A stretch of DNA of 64,000 nt. Origin: a bacterium. GTDB lineage: Bacteria; Pseudomonadota; Gammaproteobacteria; Pseudomonadales; Moraxellaceae. The stretch spans positions 1-64,000 of the forward strand of contig JAQSDB010000008.1 of the NCBI GenBank assembly GCA_029945725.1. Direction: 5' to 3'. Shown piece by piece: positions 17,713 through 27,953 of this stretch (within the stretch, counting starts at the first letter, position 1; each line of letters opens with the position of its first letter). Made by a program: the position numbers and the translations under genes. A model generated the notes under the pieces. The model was not told the DNA's origin. It worked only from the letters and a program-made list of their open reading frames with translations, and ran no database searches.

Positions 17713-20700
17713 CAGGGTTTCACGATCCAGTTTTCATTCGGTGCCATGCCAAACATTTCCGGCGCATACATGGCCTCAACCCGGGTTGGCGGCAAACGGA
17801 AGTCGCCAGACTGGTTAAGACGCATGACATAGGCAACAGCGATCATTCCTTTATCAACCCGCGCGTAGTACCCGCGATAACTGTCCTGTTTGTATTCTGC
17901 AAAATCGGGATCACGCACCCACATGGAATACTTCCCGGCCTTGCGCTTGAGCAACTCAGAATCCCGCCCCAGACCGCGACCCAGCAAGCTGGCGCCGGCC
18001 GGCACCGGGTCATCCACCACCACCCAGCCCATATCGGTCTGCGCATCAATATTCAGCACAACCAGCACCACATCTCCGGCCGACCATTGGGCATCGGATT
18101 TACGTTGCAGGGGCAGAATGTGTTTCTCCACGCTGTAACCGGTAGACCAGGGCGCCCTCAAGGGAATACGCACCACGCTCTGCACGGTCAGCCAGGGTTT
18201 ACCGGTACCCGCATGTTGCACCGACAGCGTAGCCGGGCCATCCGGCCATTCCAGACGCAGCTTTTCCGGCGCACTTTCGCCCCAGCCCACTTTCTTTTCA
18301 GCACTGCCGAGCTGAGCCTGTGTCGTGCCGGCAACCGCGACAGACTCAAAACGTTCGCTAAAGCGGCGCATGGCAAGCACGGCCCAGGCATTGGCCAGCG
18401 TGGTATTCCAGTGGCCATTCTGGGAACGCAGGGCAAGACCACGGATCAGGCGAGGCAGGTCTTCCTGCCAGCCCGGCAGGGTTTGTGCCGCGAGAAAAAG
18501 CCTCACCGCAGCCACATCGGCACTGCTGTACAGCCACCACTGATTGCTTTCATTGCGGCTCAGCATCAGCGCCGTGCCCTGCAGACTCAAGCGTGAGCGC
18601 AATATCATCGAGGCCTCATCCAGGCGCTGCTGCCGCGCCGGAATCTCTTTTTGCACCTGCAGGAGATTCACCCAGTCCAGCACCATGGCCGTGGGCCAGA
18701 GCCCGGCCTGCACATTGAGACTACCCAGCATGCTCATCTCAAAACGGTGATAACGGGCCAGCACACTCATGGCCTTGAGCTTGCGCGCATCGTCGTCCAG
18801 GGGCGCGAAATTCCACACGGGAGGCCTGAGCTTGCCAGTGACAAAGCGTTTCAGTGCATCCAGCATTTTTTCACGCTGCGCTGCGGGCAATTCCCAGCCA
18901 CTTTCCTGCAACACTTCCAGCACATAGGCGGTAATCAGCGGGTCACCGTTCTGCATCGGGGTGAAGAGCTTCAGCAAACCGTTGTCATCAAGATAGGCCG
19001 GCAGGTTTTCCCGGATGGATTGCCAGGCCGCTGTGTCATCAAGCACGATGGCACGCGACAACTGCTGCTCCAGACAGCTGTAACGATAATCACGGAAATA
19101 ACGCTGCACCCCCTCAAGGCCATCGCCAAGATGGGCCCTGAAAGAAAGGTCAACACCGCCTCCTGCCAGGGCATCAGCCGGCTTTTCTACGGGCAATGTA
19201 TAAGGTGTACCGGCATCCAGCTGGGTGAGTGTTGCCTGGATTACCTGTTCCGGCACCGGGTCCAGCACTTGTTGCGACACTTTCATGCGGTCACTGGCCG
19301 TGCCGCTGTCGGCAGCAATCGTCCAGTCGACCTGATGCAGACCAGCAGGCACCTGCAGCGGAAACTCCATACTGCGCGACTCACCGGCTTTCAGGATCAG
19401 TGTCTGCTGCAGCGGCCGGGTCGTTAATCCTGCGGCTTCTGCCGAGAATCTCACGGTCTGAGCTGTTGCACCGGCATTACGCACGGTAAAGCCGGCATTG
19501 AACTGATCTCCCTCACGCAACAGCGGCGGCAAGCCACTAATGACCTGCAAATCCTGAAAAGTCTGGATGCTGTTTTCACCAAAACCGAAACGTTCAGGTG
19601 CAGAAGCCACCGCCGCCAGACGAAAGCCGGACAGGGAATCATTCAACGGTACGGTAAATTCAGCGACACCATCGGCATTCACGACAGCCCGTGCCTGCCA
19701 GTACAACAGCGTGTCAAAAAGCTCGCGCGTCGTGCCGCCATGCCCGCCACCGCCACCCGCAGGCAGGGCCTTGCGGCCATAATGACGCTTGCCCACCACC
19801 TGCAGCTGCGAAGTCGCCGTATCAATGCGATGACCACGCTCACCCATCATGGCGGCCAGCAAATTCCAGCTGGCATTGGCGGACAGCTCCAGCAATGCCT
19901 CATCCACGGCGGCCAGCGTGACTTCCGTGCCGGCCGGCAGCGCCTGGCCACTGGGCGATGTAACCTGCACACGCACCCTGGCTTTTTCACGGATGCGATA
20001 GCGCTTGCGCTCGCTGGTGACTTTTACGTCCAGCTGAAAGGCACTCCAGCCAACCTTGACTTCACTCAAGCCCATTTTGAAGGCCGGCTTGCCGAGATCA
20101 ATCAGAGCGGTTGGCTGAACCGAATCATCCCGACCACGTACCACCAGCGCCGATACAAAAACATTCGGTGCATATTCGCCTTTCACTGGCAGCGTAATCA
20201 CCGGATCCCTGGCCGAGAGCCTCTGCACCACGGCATCAAGAATGCCTTCACGTTCGGTGGTGACCAGCGCCGTGGCTGCGGGGAAAGGCATGCGCACCTG
20301 AAGACGCATGGTCTGGCCTGGCTCATAGCTTTTCTTTTCCGGAACAAGATCAATGCGATCCGTATTTTCCTGGGAAAACCACCAGGACTCCCGACCACTG
20401 ATCCAGGCACCTGCCGACGCCGTTCCCACCCGTCCGGCCGGATCAGTCACCATGGCGCGCAACCGCAGCTCGCCCGAGGCATCAACCGCAATATCGCAAT
20501 GCAGGCGCCCGCCAGCGTCGGTTTTGCCCCGGCACTGCTCAGGCAACGGTTTGAGCTCGGAGTCGGTGTTATAGGCGTAGAAACCGCCAACGGTTTTCGT
20601 GCGGTGAGAAATGCTTTCGTTCAAAAAAACGTTGACCTGCACCGGCACATTTTTCACGCGCTCGCCGTGGGTATCGAGCACCACCACATCCACCGGTACC

Positions 20701-23603
20701 TTGCTGCCGGTTCTGGCCCAGGACTCCACCCTGATGCCCGGCAGATAACTGGCCGGCCAGTAGCGGGTGCTGGCCGCAACCGTCTGGGTTTCGCCACTGG
20801 GATCACGAAACTCCATTTCCAGACTCAGGCTGGCCGGGTTCACGCGCGAGGGAATGGCAACATCCAGTTGTCTGCCGCCATTGTCGTCCAGGGTCCCGGT
20901 AATTTCCGCCAGGGATTCAGAGCGCTCGAAACCCTCCGTGGGCGGGCATAAATCGTCACCCGCTGCACCCACACAGGTGCGGAAGGAGTACTGGTCATAA
21001 TCCGGAAAGGCCGCGTAATTTTCATCCACCATGCCACGCAAGGTGATATCGGCGCCGGGAAAAGCGCCGCCATTGAGATAGGCCAGACTCATATCGGTCT
21101 TCAGTGCGGGCTGATAGGCCAGCGGCCCCGGCGGCAATTGCAGCTGCGCTTTCAGCAAGGGCAGCCGGAATTCGGCAACGCGAAAACTGCCACTGGGAAA
21201 GTCCGTATTGGCGTGACGCAAAATCACCGTATACGTGCCCAGCTTTGCAGCGACCGGAATTTTCCACTCACTGTCGGCATTGCCGCCCGCATCAAATACC
21301 GGGGCCAACTCGTATTCCTGCTCACTGCCCTCATGGCGAAGGATGACCTTGTCCGGCAACAACGACGGCGCGGCAAACCCGGTCAAGGAGCGCGCACGAA
21401 TAAAATGCCGCATATGCACGGTTTCACCGGGCCGCAAAAGACTGCGATCCAGCACGGTATGGGCACTGAAATGCGCATCATCCCCGTAGTAGCTGTCGAT
21501 ATGGTAACGCCAGGGCTGTATGCCTTCGTTCCAGCTGGAGAGCACAAAACCACGGTCATCGGCCGTAGTGGCCGTGATCAGCATGCTCGCACCGGCGCAG
21601 GCCCGGCTTTTGCTTAATGGCTGTTGCCCTTCTTCCTCTCTCCAGTCACTGCGTGAAACATCCGGCAGCGCCATTTCAATGCGGGCAATACCGAAGGCAT
21701 CCGTGGTGCCGTTCCACAGCAGCTCACCGGCATTGCAGTCATGCACCTCCACGGTGGCCCCGGCCACCGGTTCGGCCTTGTCCAGCGATGTCACCCAGAC
21801 CAGCGAATTGGCCTGGCCACGCTTGAAATGCACGGCCAGATCCGTCACCAGACTGAAGCTGTGCACATACATGGGCTTGTCCATGCCGAGCAGGGAGCTG
21901 CCAAGATACCGGCTTTCCACTTCATGGATATAAACCCCCGGCTTTTCCACCGGAATACCGATGACCTCGAACTCCCTGGCCGCCAGTTTTTTCGGCAAGG
22001 CGGTCTTGCTCACGCCGACGGCATCACGGATAAACGACTCGCCACGCGGATCTGGTGCTGCCGGCTTTTTTATTTTCTTGCCCGGACTTTCCGGATCATC
22101 AACCTCTTCCGCTGGCTGTCCCCAGGGCCTGTGGCTGAACGCCGCATCCTTTTTCAGCCAACTGATGAATGCGTCCGCCGTATCCGGAAGACGCAGGGTA
22201 TAAAGTTGTGCATCGGTTCTTACAGTTGATTTTTCATCAGCAACAGGCAGCGCCGGTTCCAGATTACGCAAGGTCAAGGGCACCGCACCCACCACACGCT
22301 CGACAATGCCGAAATCCGCCCCGAACTTGGCCAGCGGCGGATAATCCCCGGTTTTTACCGTGAGCGGATAACGGCCGGAGTTTTTCAGTGCACGTCCGCT
22401 TTCATTGCCCAATGCCACACCCTGCGGCAAATTGAGCTGAAACCCGGTATTCGGCGAAAAGGGACCGACAAACCGCACGGAGCTGCTGTCTTCGTAACCA
22501 TCGCCTTCAGCATTCGGCGCCGGCTTCCAGGTTTTGTCGCCGCTGCGCAGTTCGATATTCTGGATCGCATCTGCGCGAATGGTTTCGGTGAAATCCAGAC
22601 GTAAATTACCCAAAGGACTGCAAGGTTTTCTCGCCGCTTCACGATCACAGGAAAAATTCGCCAGAAACTCCGGGCGTACCTGATAACCAAGCAACTGCGC
22701 CTGCTTGTTGCGGATGGCACTGGCCGAAGCGATATCCCTGTCCCAGACCAGCGTCACCCTGGCATCATTGGGGAAGTGACGCTGACAGGCCACGATTACC
22801 CGGCTGACCACAGGCCGCCGGATTTCGCTCATCCTGCCGGGGCTGTTGCTTGCCCACCACTCCCGATCCCACCATTTCAGGCCGCTGACGTACTCCTCTT
22901 CTTCGGCAGGAGAAAAAAGCCGTACCGGAATCTTTTCCTTGATGCCTTGCACCAGACAATAACCGTGCGCCGAGATGGTGTTGCGATCCACGGCACCATC
23001 CAGCTTGAGCATGAAGGCCTGCTCTTCACTGATGCCGCGATCAGCCGGCTGAACCTTCAGGGACAGCTTGTTATTGCTTTTGACCAGAAAAAGCTGGCTT
23101 TCACTGGAATAGCTGATGCCGGCCCGGGGCCGGCTGTCCACCACCAGCGGCCCGCCGGTAGTGAAACGATAATGGGGAAAAGTCAGCACCGGCGCGCCTG
23201 TCAGCGCACGCAGATCCTTGACCAGAGTGAAGGCGCAGGCGATGCCTGCGGGCAGATCAGCATCGAAATCGTAGACCCAGTTTCTGGTGTCCACCCAGCG
23301 GCCCTTGCCGCTGGCCGCACATTGCACCGTGAAAGGGTTGTACACACGCGGATCACCAAAACGCACCATGTCTTCGGAAAACCGCGCCTGCACCTGGCGC
23401 ACGGTGCGAATCTCGCCCTGTGGCGCAAACAGCGTGAGGCTGGCTCTCGCCTTGCCGGCAGTACGCGTGGAGGGTTTGGCCACAGGCTCGGCTGCCGGCC
23501 GGGTGACTGTCGTTTTGGCGGGAAAGGTTGGCGGCGTCGCGTGAGCCGGAAAGGCCAGCAAAAGGGCAAGGCCGGAGAACAGCAGGCGCAAAACGGGAAG
23601 CAT
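17712..23603 (-). CDS. yfhM: Bacterial alpha-2-macroglobulin (YfhM type)
   Basis: These very large periplasmic proteins trap attacking proteases through an internal thioester and are paired with PBP1C, which could repair the wall at the same site. The 1963-residue product has a signal peptide, MG-type beta domains, the bait region and alpha-2-macroglobulin signature in the middle, and the thioester C1510-L-E-Q in YSCLEQQLSR. I start at the ATG at 23603 because AAGGA is 8 bases upstream; a longer frame begins 13 codons earlier. Unlike E. coli YfhM, I see no lipobox cysteine, so it may be free in the periplasm. Confidence 0.93.
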   Translation of the reverse strand: MLPVLRLLFSGLALLLAFPAHATPPTFPAKTTVTRPAAEPVAKPSTRTAGKARASLTLFAPQGEIRTVRQVQARFSEDMVRFGDPRVYNPFTVQCAASGKGRWVDTRNWVYDFDADLPAGIACAFTLVKDLRALTGAPVLTFPHYRFTTGGPLVVDSRPRAGISYSSESQLFLVKSNNKLSLKVQPADRGISEEQAFMLKLDGAVDRNTISAHGYCLVQGIKEKIPVRLFSPAEEEEYVSGLKWWDREWWASNSPGRMSEIRRPVVSRVIVACQRHFPNDARVTLVWDRDIASASAIRNKQAQLLGYQVRPEFLANFSCDREAARKPCSPLGNLRLDFTETIRADAIQNIELRSGDKTWKPAPNAEGDGYEDSSSVRFVGPFSPNTGFQLNLPQGVALGNESGRALKNSGRYPLTVKTGDYPPLAKFGADFGIVERVVGAVPLTLRNLEPALPVADEKSTVRTDAQLYTLRLPDTADAFISWLKKDAAFSHRPWGQPAEEVDDPESPGKKIKKPAAPDPRGESFIRDAVGVSKTALPKKLAAREFEVIGIPVEKPGVYIHEVESRYLGSSLLGMDKPMYVHSFSLVTDLAVHFKRGQANSLVWVTSLDKAEPVAGATVEVHDCNAGELLWNGTTDAFGIARIEMALPDVSRSDWREEEGQQPLSKSRACAGASMLITATTADDRGFVLSSWNEGIQPWRYHIDSYYGDDAHFSAHTVLDRSLLRPGETVHMRHFIRARSLTGFAAPSLLPDKVILRHEGSEQEYELAPVFDAGGNADSEWKIPVAAKLGTYTVILRHANTDFPSGSFRVAEFRLPLLKAQLQLPPGPLAYQPALKTDMSLAYLNGGAFPGADITLRGMVDENYAAFPDYDQYSFRTCVGAAGDDLCPPTEGFERSESLAEITGTLDDNGGRQLDVAIPSRVNPASLSLEMEFRDPSGETQTVAASTRYWPASYLPGIRVESWARTGSKVPVDVVVLDTHGERVKNVPVQVNVFLNESISHRTKTVGGFYAYNTDSELKPLPEQCRGKTDAGGRLHCDIAVDASGELRLRAMVTDPAGRVGTASAGAWISGRESWWFSQENTDRIDLVPEKKSYEPGQTMRLQVRMPFPAATALVTTEREGILDAVVQRLSARDPVITLPVKGEYAPNVFVSALVVRGRDDSVQPTALIDLGKPAFKMGLSEVKVGWSAFQLDVKVTSERKRYRIREKARVRVQVTSPSGQALPAGTEVTLAAVDEALLELSANASWNLLAAMMGERGHRIDTATSQLQVVGKRHYGRKALPAGGGGGHGGTTRELFDTLLYWQARAVVNADGVAEFTVPLNDSLSGFRLAAVASAPERFGFGENSIQTFQDLQVISGLPPLLREGDQFNAGFTVRNAGATAQTVRFSAEAAGLTTRPLQQTLILKAGESRSMEFPLQVPAGLHQVDWTIAADSGTASDRMKVSQQVLDPVPEQVIQATLTQLDAGTPYTLPVEKPADALAGGGVDLSFRAHLGDGLEGVQRYFRDYRYSCLEQQLSRAIVLDDTAAWQSIRENLPAYLDDNGLLKLFTPMQNGDPLITAYVLEVLQESGWELPAAQREKMLDALKRFVTGKLRPPVWNFAPLDDDARKLKAMSVLARYHRFEMSMLGSLNVQAGLWPTAMVLDWVNLLQVQKEIPARQQRLDEASMILRSRLSLQGTALMLSRNESNQWWLYSSADVAAVRLFLAAQTLPGWQEDLPRLIRGLALRSQNGHWNTTLANAWAVLAMRRFSERFESVAVAGTTQAQLGSAEKKVGWGESAPEKLRLEWPDGPATLSVQHAGTGKPWLTVQSVVRIPLRAPWSTGYSVEKHILPLQRKSDAQWSAGDVVLVVLNIDAQTDMGWVVVDDPVPAGASLLGRGLGRDSELLKRKAGKYSMWVRDPDFAEYKQDSYRGYYARVDKGMIAVAYVMRLNQSGDFRLPPTRVEAMYAPEMFGMAPNENWIVKP

Positions 23604-23725
23604 GAGGATCGTCCTTGAAATGAGTCGCCAGCGCGGCAGCAACAGGCACCGCTTTTGACCGGATTCTAGGCAGCAGAATGCTCAAGCTTCAATGCCGGAA
23701 AACCGCAACGGCCGCCACTACCCAC

Positions 23726-24703
23726 TCAAGAAGTCGCAGCATCTTCCGCGAGAATGGCCAGCAGCGCCTGCATGTCCGCCGGCAGTGGCGACTCCCAGCT
23801 CATTTCCTCACCCGTCACCGGATGCACCAGACCGAGTCGGCGGGCATGCAAGGCCTGGCGGGGAAAGTTCTGGACGGCGCGGATCATGGCGGGGGTGCCA
23901 CCCTTGGGCAAACGCATGCGTCCGCCATAGACCGGATCGCCAATCAGCGGGTGATGGATATGGCTCATGTGCACCCGGATCTGGTGGGTGCGGCCCGTTT
24001 CGAGCTGCACGCGCACATGGGTGTGGCCGCGAAAGCGCGCCAGGATGCGGTAATGGGTCACAGCATCGCGCCCCTTCTGTTCGTGGTCACCCCAGGTGCT
24101 GACCACGGCCATGCGCACACGGTCGGTAGGGTGCCGGTCGATGGCGGCATCCACGGTGCCGCCGCCCGTCAGCACGCCCGCCACCACCGCCTCGTATTCG
24201 CGGTACACGGTCTTGTCGGCCAGCTGCGCCGACAGGGACGTATGCGCCGGCAGGGTTTTAGCCACAACAAGAAGCCCGGACGTGTCCTTGTCGATACGGT
24301 GCACGATGCCGGCACGGGGCAGCAGATTGAGATCTTCATGGTGATGCAGCAGCGCGTTCATCAGCGTGCCATCGGGGTTGCCGGCGCCGGGATGCACGAC
24401 AAGTCCGGCGGGCTTGTCGATCACCAGTAAATACTCGTCCTCGTAGACGATGGTGAGGGCAATATCCTGGGCCTGCGCCGCCGTTTCCACATCCAGCTCT
24501 GCCTGCAAGACCAGGGTTTCACCTTCAGCAACGCGCTCCTTGGGCTTGCAGCTGCGGCCACTGACCGTGAGCCGGCCATCCTTGATCCACTCCTTGAGCC
24601 GCTCCCGCGAATACTCGCCAAAGAGCTGGGCAGCCGCCTGATCCAGACGCAGACCAGCCAGCTCCGGAGGTACATCGACACTAAGCGATACCGTTACAGA
24701 CAT
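23726..24703 (-). CDS. rluD: 23S rRNA pseudouridine synthase RluD
   Basis: RluD makes pseudouridines 1911, 1915 and 1917 in helix 69 of 23S rRNA. The 325-residue product has an N-terminal S4 RNA-binding domain (about 15-75) and the catalytic domain with Asp138 in GIVHRIDKDTSGL, then TGRTHQIRVHM. I use the ATG at 24703 with GAGGT upstream; the frame is open 25 codons further. Divergent from bamD, as in E. coli and Pseudomonas. Confidence 0.96.
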   Translation of the reverse strand: MSVTVSLSVDVPPELAGLRLDQAAAQLFGEYSRERLKEWIKDGRLTVSGRSCKPKERVAEGETLVLQAELDVETAAQAQDIALTIVYEDEYLLVIDKPAGLVVHPGAGNPDGTLMNALLHHHEDLNLLPRAGIVHRIDKDTSGLLVVAKTLPAHTSLSAQLADKTVYREYEAVVAGVLTGGGTVDAAIDRHPTDRVRMAVVSTWGDHEQKGRDAVTHYRILARFRGHTHVRVQLETGRTHQIRVHMSHIHHPLIGDPVYGGRMRLPKGGTPAMIRAVQNFPRQALHARRLGLVHPVTGEEMSWESPLPADMQALLAILAEDAATS

Positions 24704-24824
24704 GCGATGCAAACCTCGGTCAGGGACAGCCCGGCAGCCCGGGCGAGTGGCGCCCCGCTTTTGCGGGACTGACAACAAGCAAACAACTATTCACCGGCCC
24801 CAGATATGGTTAAATGGCGCCGCA

Positions 24825-24852
24825 TTGTAGCGGGCGACACCCTCCCTGTCCC
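24825..24852 (-). promoter_or_regulatory. Candidate sigma70 promoter of rluD
   Basis: On the minus strand GGGACA (24847-24852), 16 bp, TACAAT (24825-24830), then GCGGCGCC. The layout is that of the rRNA-type promoters at the window's left edge, with a poorer -35. It implies a leader of about 115 nt. Confidence 0.5.
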
Positions 24853-24885
24853 CGCCTGTCTGTCCTTCCATGCCGGAATCCCGTG

Positions 24886-25722
24886 ATGCCTCACCTGTTA
24901 CGCACACTGACGCTTGCCCTTCTTGTGGTCCTGCTTGGCGCCTGCTCCTCGAACAAGACCAAGCCCCAGCTTTCCGAAAAAGCCTATTACGACACGGCAC
25001 AAAAAAGCCTCAAGGCCGGCAACTTCTCCAAAGCCACCGAAAACCTGGAAGCACTGGAGTCGCATTACCCCGTCGGCGCCTATACCGAACAGTCGCAGCT
25101 GGAGCTGATCTACGCGCGCTTCCGGCATGTCGACTATGCCGGCGCTTCCGCTGCGGCTGACCGCTTTATCCGCCTGCATCCGACCCATGCGCAAGTTGAT
25201 TACGCCTACTACATGCGCGGTCTTTCCGATTACGAAGCGGATCGCGATTTCTTCATGCGTTATCTGCCGGTAGATCCGGCCTGGCGCGATCTCAGCAATG
25301 TGCGTGACTCCTTCAATAATTTCCGCGAGCTGGTCACTCGCTTTCCAGACAGCGAATACACGCCCGACGCACGCAGCCGCATGATCTTCATCCGCAACCA
25401 GATGGCTGAATCGGAATTGCATGTGGCGCGGTTTTACGCGCGCAAAAAAGCCTATCTGTCCTGCCTGAATCGAACCCGCTGGATCATAGAAAACTATCCC
25501 GGTGCACCACAAACGCCGGATGCGCTGGCCATGCAGGTCTGGGCCTATGACAAGCTTGACCTCAAGGACCTCGCCACACAGCAACTTACGCTGCTGAAAA
25601 CGAATTATCCGGACTACGACAAGCTGAAAAAACTGGAACGCGAGCTGTCGGACAACAACAATCGCTCCTGGGTCAATATTGCCAGCTTTGGTCTGTTCGG
25701 CGATGACGGCAGCACGCAGTAA
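24886..25722 (+). CDS. bamD: Outer-membrane assembly lipoprotein BamD
   Basis: BamD is the essential lipoprotein of the BAM complex that inserts beta-barrel proteins into the outer membrane. The 278-residue product has a type II signal with lipobox LLGAC (lipidated C20) and then tetratricopeptide repeats (AYYDTAQKSLKAGNFSKA, YAYYMRGLSDY and later copies). The ATG at 24886 fits a short hydrophobic signal; the frame extends upstream but without reason. It is divergent from rluD and followed by a terminator that belongs to the opposite strand. Confidence 0.97.
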   Translation: MPHLLRTLTLALLVVLLGACSSNKTKPQLSEKAYYDTAQKSLKAGNFSKATENLEALESHYPVGAYTEQSQLELIYARFRHVDYAGASAAADRFIRLHPTHAQVDYAYYMRGLSDYEADRDFFMRYLPVDPAWRDLSNVRDSFNNFRELVTRFPDSEYTPDARSRMIFIRNQMAESELHVARFYARKKAYLSCLNRTRWIIENYPGAPQTPDALAMQVWAYDKLDLKDLATQQLTLLKTNYPDYDKLKKLERELSDNNNRSWVNIASFGLFGDDGSTQ

Positions 25723-25763
25723 GCGGCCCATACTGAACGACGAACAAGCCCCCGAAAAGACCG

Positions 25764-25790
25764 AAAAAAAGGGCGCCATCAAGGCGCCCC
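25764..25790 (-). terminator. Terminator of the acyl reductase gene
   Basis: On the minus strand GGGGCGCCTTGATGGCGCCC forms a 7-8 bp GC stem followed by seven T. It lies 20 bp past the stop at 25812; bamD ends on the other side. Confidence 0.88.
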
Positions 25791-25811
25791 GAAACCGTCG
25801 AAAACTTCGTA

Positions 25812-27788
25812 TTACCAGTAAATTCCCCGCATGATGTACTGAAACGCCACCTGTTCCGTGGAGGGCGCAGGCTGCTCCGCCTGCTTGCCCTTCTCCACCT
25901 CCGGAAACATCTTGAAGCCGGTATTCAGGATGATCTCGGTCATCTTCGGCGCAATGTCGTAGAGTATCTGCGCAAAAATACCGAGACGGGTGGCAATACG
26001 CTTGGGCCTTCTGATAATGGCTTCGCAAACCATGTCAGCCGCCTCTTCCGGCGATATGGCCGGGGCATAATCATAAATCTTGGTAGGCGCAATCATGGGC
26101 GTACGCACCAAAGGCATATTGATGGTGGTGAAGCGCACATTCTGATCGGAAAACTCGGCAGCAGCACAGCGCGAGAAAGCATCCAGCGCCGCCTTTGAGG
26201 CCACATAGGCAGAGAAACGCGGGGCATTGGTGAGCACGCCAATCGAGGAAATATTGATGATGAGGCCGCGACGATTGGCCGTCATGGACGGCAACAGGCC
26301 CATGATAAGCCGCAGTGCGCCAAAATAATTCAGCTGCATGGTGCGTTCATAATCATGGAAGCGCTCATAGGCTGACGCAATGCCACGGCGTATGGAGCGA
26401 CCGGCATTGTTCACCAGCACATCAACCCGTCCGTGCTCGGTCAGCACTTCCTGAACCAGGCGATCACAATCTTCCAGATTGGATACATCACAGATGTGAA
26501 TAAAGGCATGCCCTCCCCTGGCCTGTACTTCTGCCAGCGTTTCCTCCAGCTTTTCCCGGCTGCGTGCCACCAGTAAAAGAATGCCTTCGGTTTCTGCAAG
26601 TCGCAGTGCCGTCGCGCGCCCGATACCGGAGGACGCTCCGGTAATCAGGATCACCTTGCTCTTCACGTTACCGGCCAGCGTACGATCAATAAAAAGATCC
26701 GAATCCAGATTGCGTGCCCAGTAATCCCAGACCGCACCGGCATATTGATCCAGACGGGGACAACTGACTCCCGACCCCTCCAGCTCCCGCTGGGCTTCGC
26801 GACAGTCAAACTTGGTCGGATAATTGATGAACCCGATGGCTTCCGGGGGAATCTGGAAATCCAGCAGGAACTGCTTTTTCATGCGTTCAATCGGTGGCAG
26901 CTTGGCCAGACCGTTTTTCACCACCGGCGGAATAAAGCCGAACATGCGGGCATCAACCCGCATGGCAAATTCGGGAGCAGAAGCGGCGCGGGCAAACACA
27001 TTCATCACCTCGCCCACCTTATGCGGCCGTGGATCGGTGAGATGAAAACAACGGCCATCAAGCCCCGGCTTGTGCGCCAGCACATCCATGGCACCCGCAA
27101 CGAAATCCACCGGCACAATATTCAGGCGGCCACCTTCCACGCCCACCATCGGCATCCAGCGCGGTAGTGCATCGCGCAACGTCTTGATCAGGCGGAAAAA
27201 GAAATAGGGGCCGTCGATCTTGTCGATCTCGCCGGTCTTTGAATGGCCAACTACCATGCCGGGGCGATAAATACGGAAGGGAATGCCGGCTTCCGTGCGG
27301 ACGATTTTCTCGGCTTCATGCTTGGTGCGCAGGTAGGGATTAACCAGCTTTTCTGCTTCTTCAAACATGTCCTCGCGGAAAATGCCCGGGAACAGGCCGG
27401 CTACCGCAATCGAGCTCGCATAATGGAAACAGCCGGCCTTCAGTTGCCCGGCTGCCTGCAGGGCATGGCGGGTACCGTCAACGTTTGCCACCTGCTGCGC
27501 CTCTTCCGAGGCCGCGATGTCATAAATGGCGGCAAGGTGAAAAAAATGATCCATCTTGCCCGCCAGCTGCTCCAGCACGGCCTTGCCAAGGCCCAGGCCC
27601 GGCAGTAACAAATCACCCTCTACAGCATGCAGCTGGGTGCGCTGATGCGGGAATCGCGCCTGCAATGCCATGAACTTGAGTTCACTGCCGGGACGCACCA
27701 GCACATAAACCTGCCCCCCCCGATCCAGCAAACGCTGGGTAAGAAACTTGCCGATAAATCCGGTGGCTCCGGTCAGAAAATAATTCAT
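25812..27788 (-). CDS. Two-domain fatty acyl reductase (alcohol-forming, Marinobacter FAR type)
   Basis: The 658-residue protein carries two SDR domains. The N-terminal extended one has GATGFIGK (7-14) and Y152-x3-K156 in PYLRTKHEAEK; the C-terminal classical one has TGASSGIG (383-390), NNAG and Y528-x3-K532. From memory, order, length, the start MNYFLTGATGFIG and the end VAFQYIMRGIYW closely match the Marinobacter reductases that take fatty acyl-CoA or acyl-ACP through aldehyde to alcohol for wax esters. No wax synthase is visible here. GGGAG precedes the ATG at 27788. Confidence 0.85.
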   Translation of the reverse strand: MNYFLTGATGFIGKFLTQRLLDRGGQVYVLVRPGSELKFMALQARFPHQRTQLHAVEGDLLLPGLGLGKAVLEQLAGKMDHFFHLAAIYDIAASEEAQQVANVDGTRHALQAAGQLKAGCFHYASSIAVAGLFPGIFREDMFEEAEKLVNPYLRTKHEAEKIVRTEAGIPFRIYRPGMVVGHSKTGEIDKIDGPYFFFRLIKTLRDALPRWMPMVGVEGGRLNIVPVDFVAGAMDVLAHKPGLDGRCFHLTDPRPHKVGEVMNVFARAASAPEFAMRVDARMFGFIPPVVKNGLAKLPPIERMKKQFLLDFQIPPEAIGFINYPTKFDCREAQRELEGSGVSCPRLDQYAGAVWDYWARNLDSDLFIDRTLAGNVKSKVILITGASSGIGRATALRLAETEGILLLVARSREKLEETLAEVQARGGHAFIHICDVSNLEDCDRLVQEVLTEHGRVDVLVNNAGRSIRRGIASAYERFHDYERTMQLNYFGALRLIMGLLPSMTANRRGLIINISSIGVLTNAPRFSAYVASKAALDAFSRCAAAEFSDQNVRFTTINMPLVRTPMIAPTKIYDYAPAISPEEAADMVCEAIIRRPKRIATRLGIFAQILYDIAPKMTEIILNTGFKMFPEVEKGKQAEQPAPSTEQVAFQYIMRGIYW

Positions 27789-27953
27789 TAACCACTCTCC
27801 CTGATGATGTCTGCCTGCCATACACAACCCCGAAAAAAACATTCCGACGAGGCAGCAAGCTGTGACAGTGTAGTCAGGAAAGCACGGGGGTAGCCTTGCA
27901 AAAGGACGGCCGGTGAGTCATCACGGATCATTCAAACCCGAAAGCTGGCGCAA

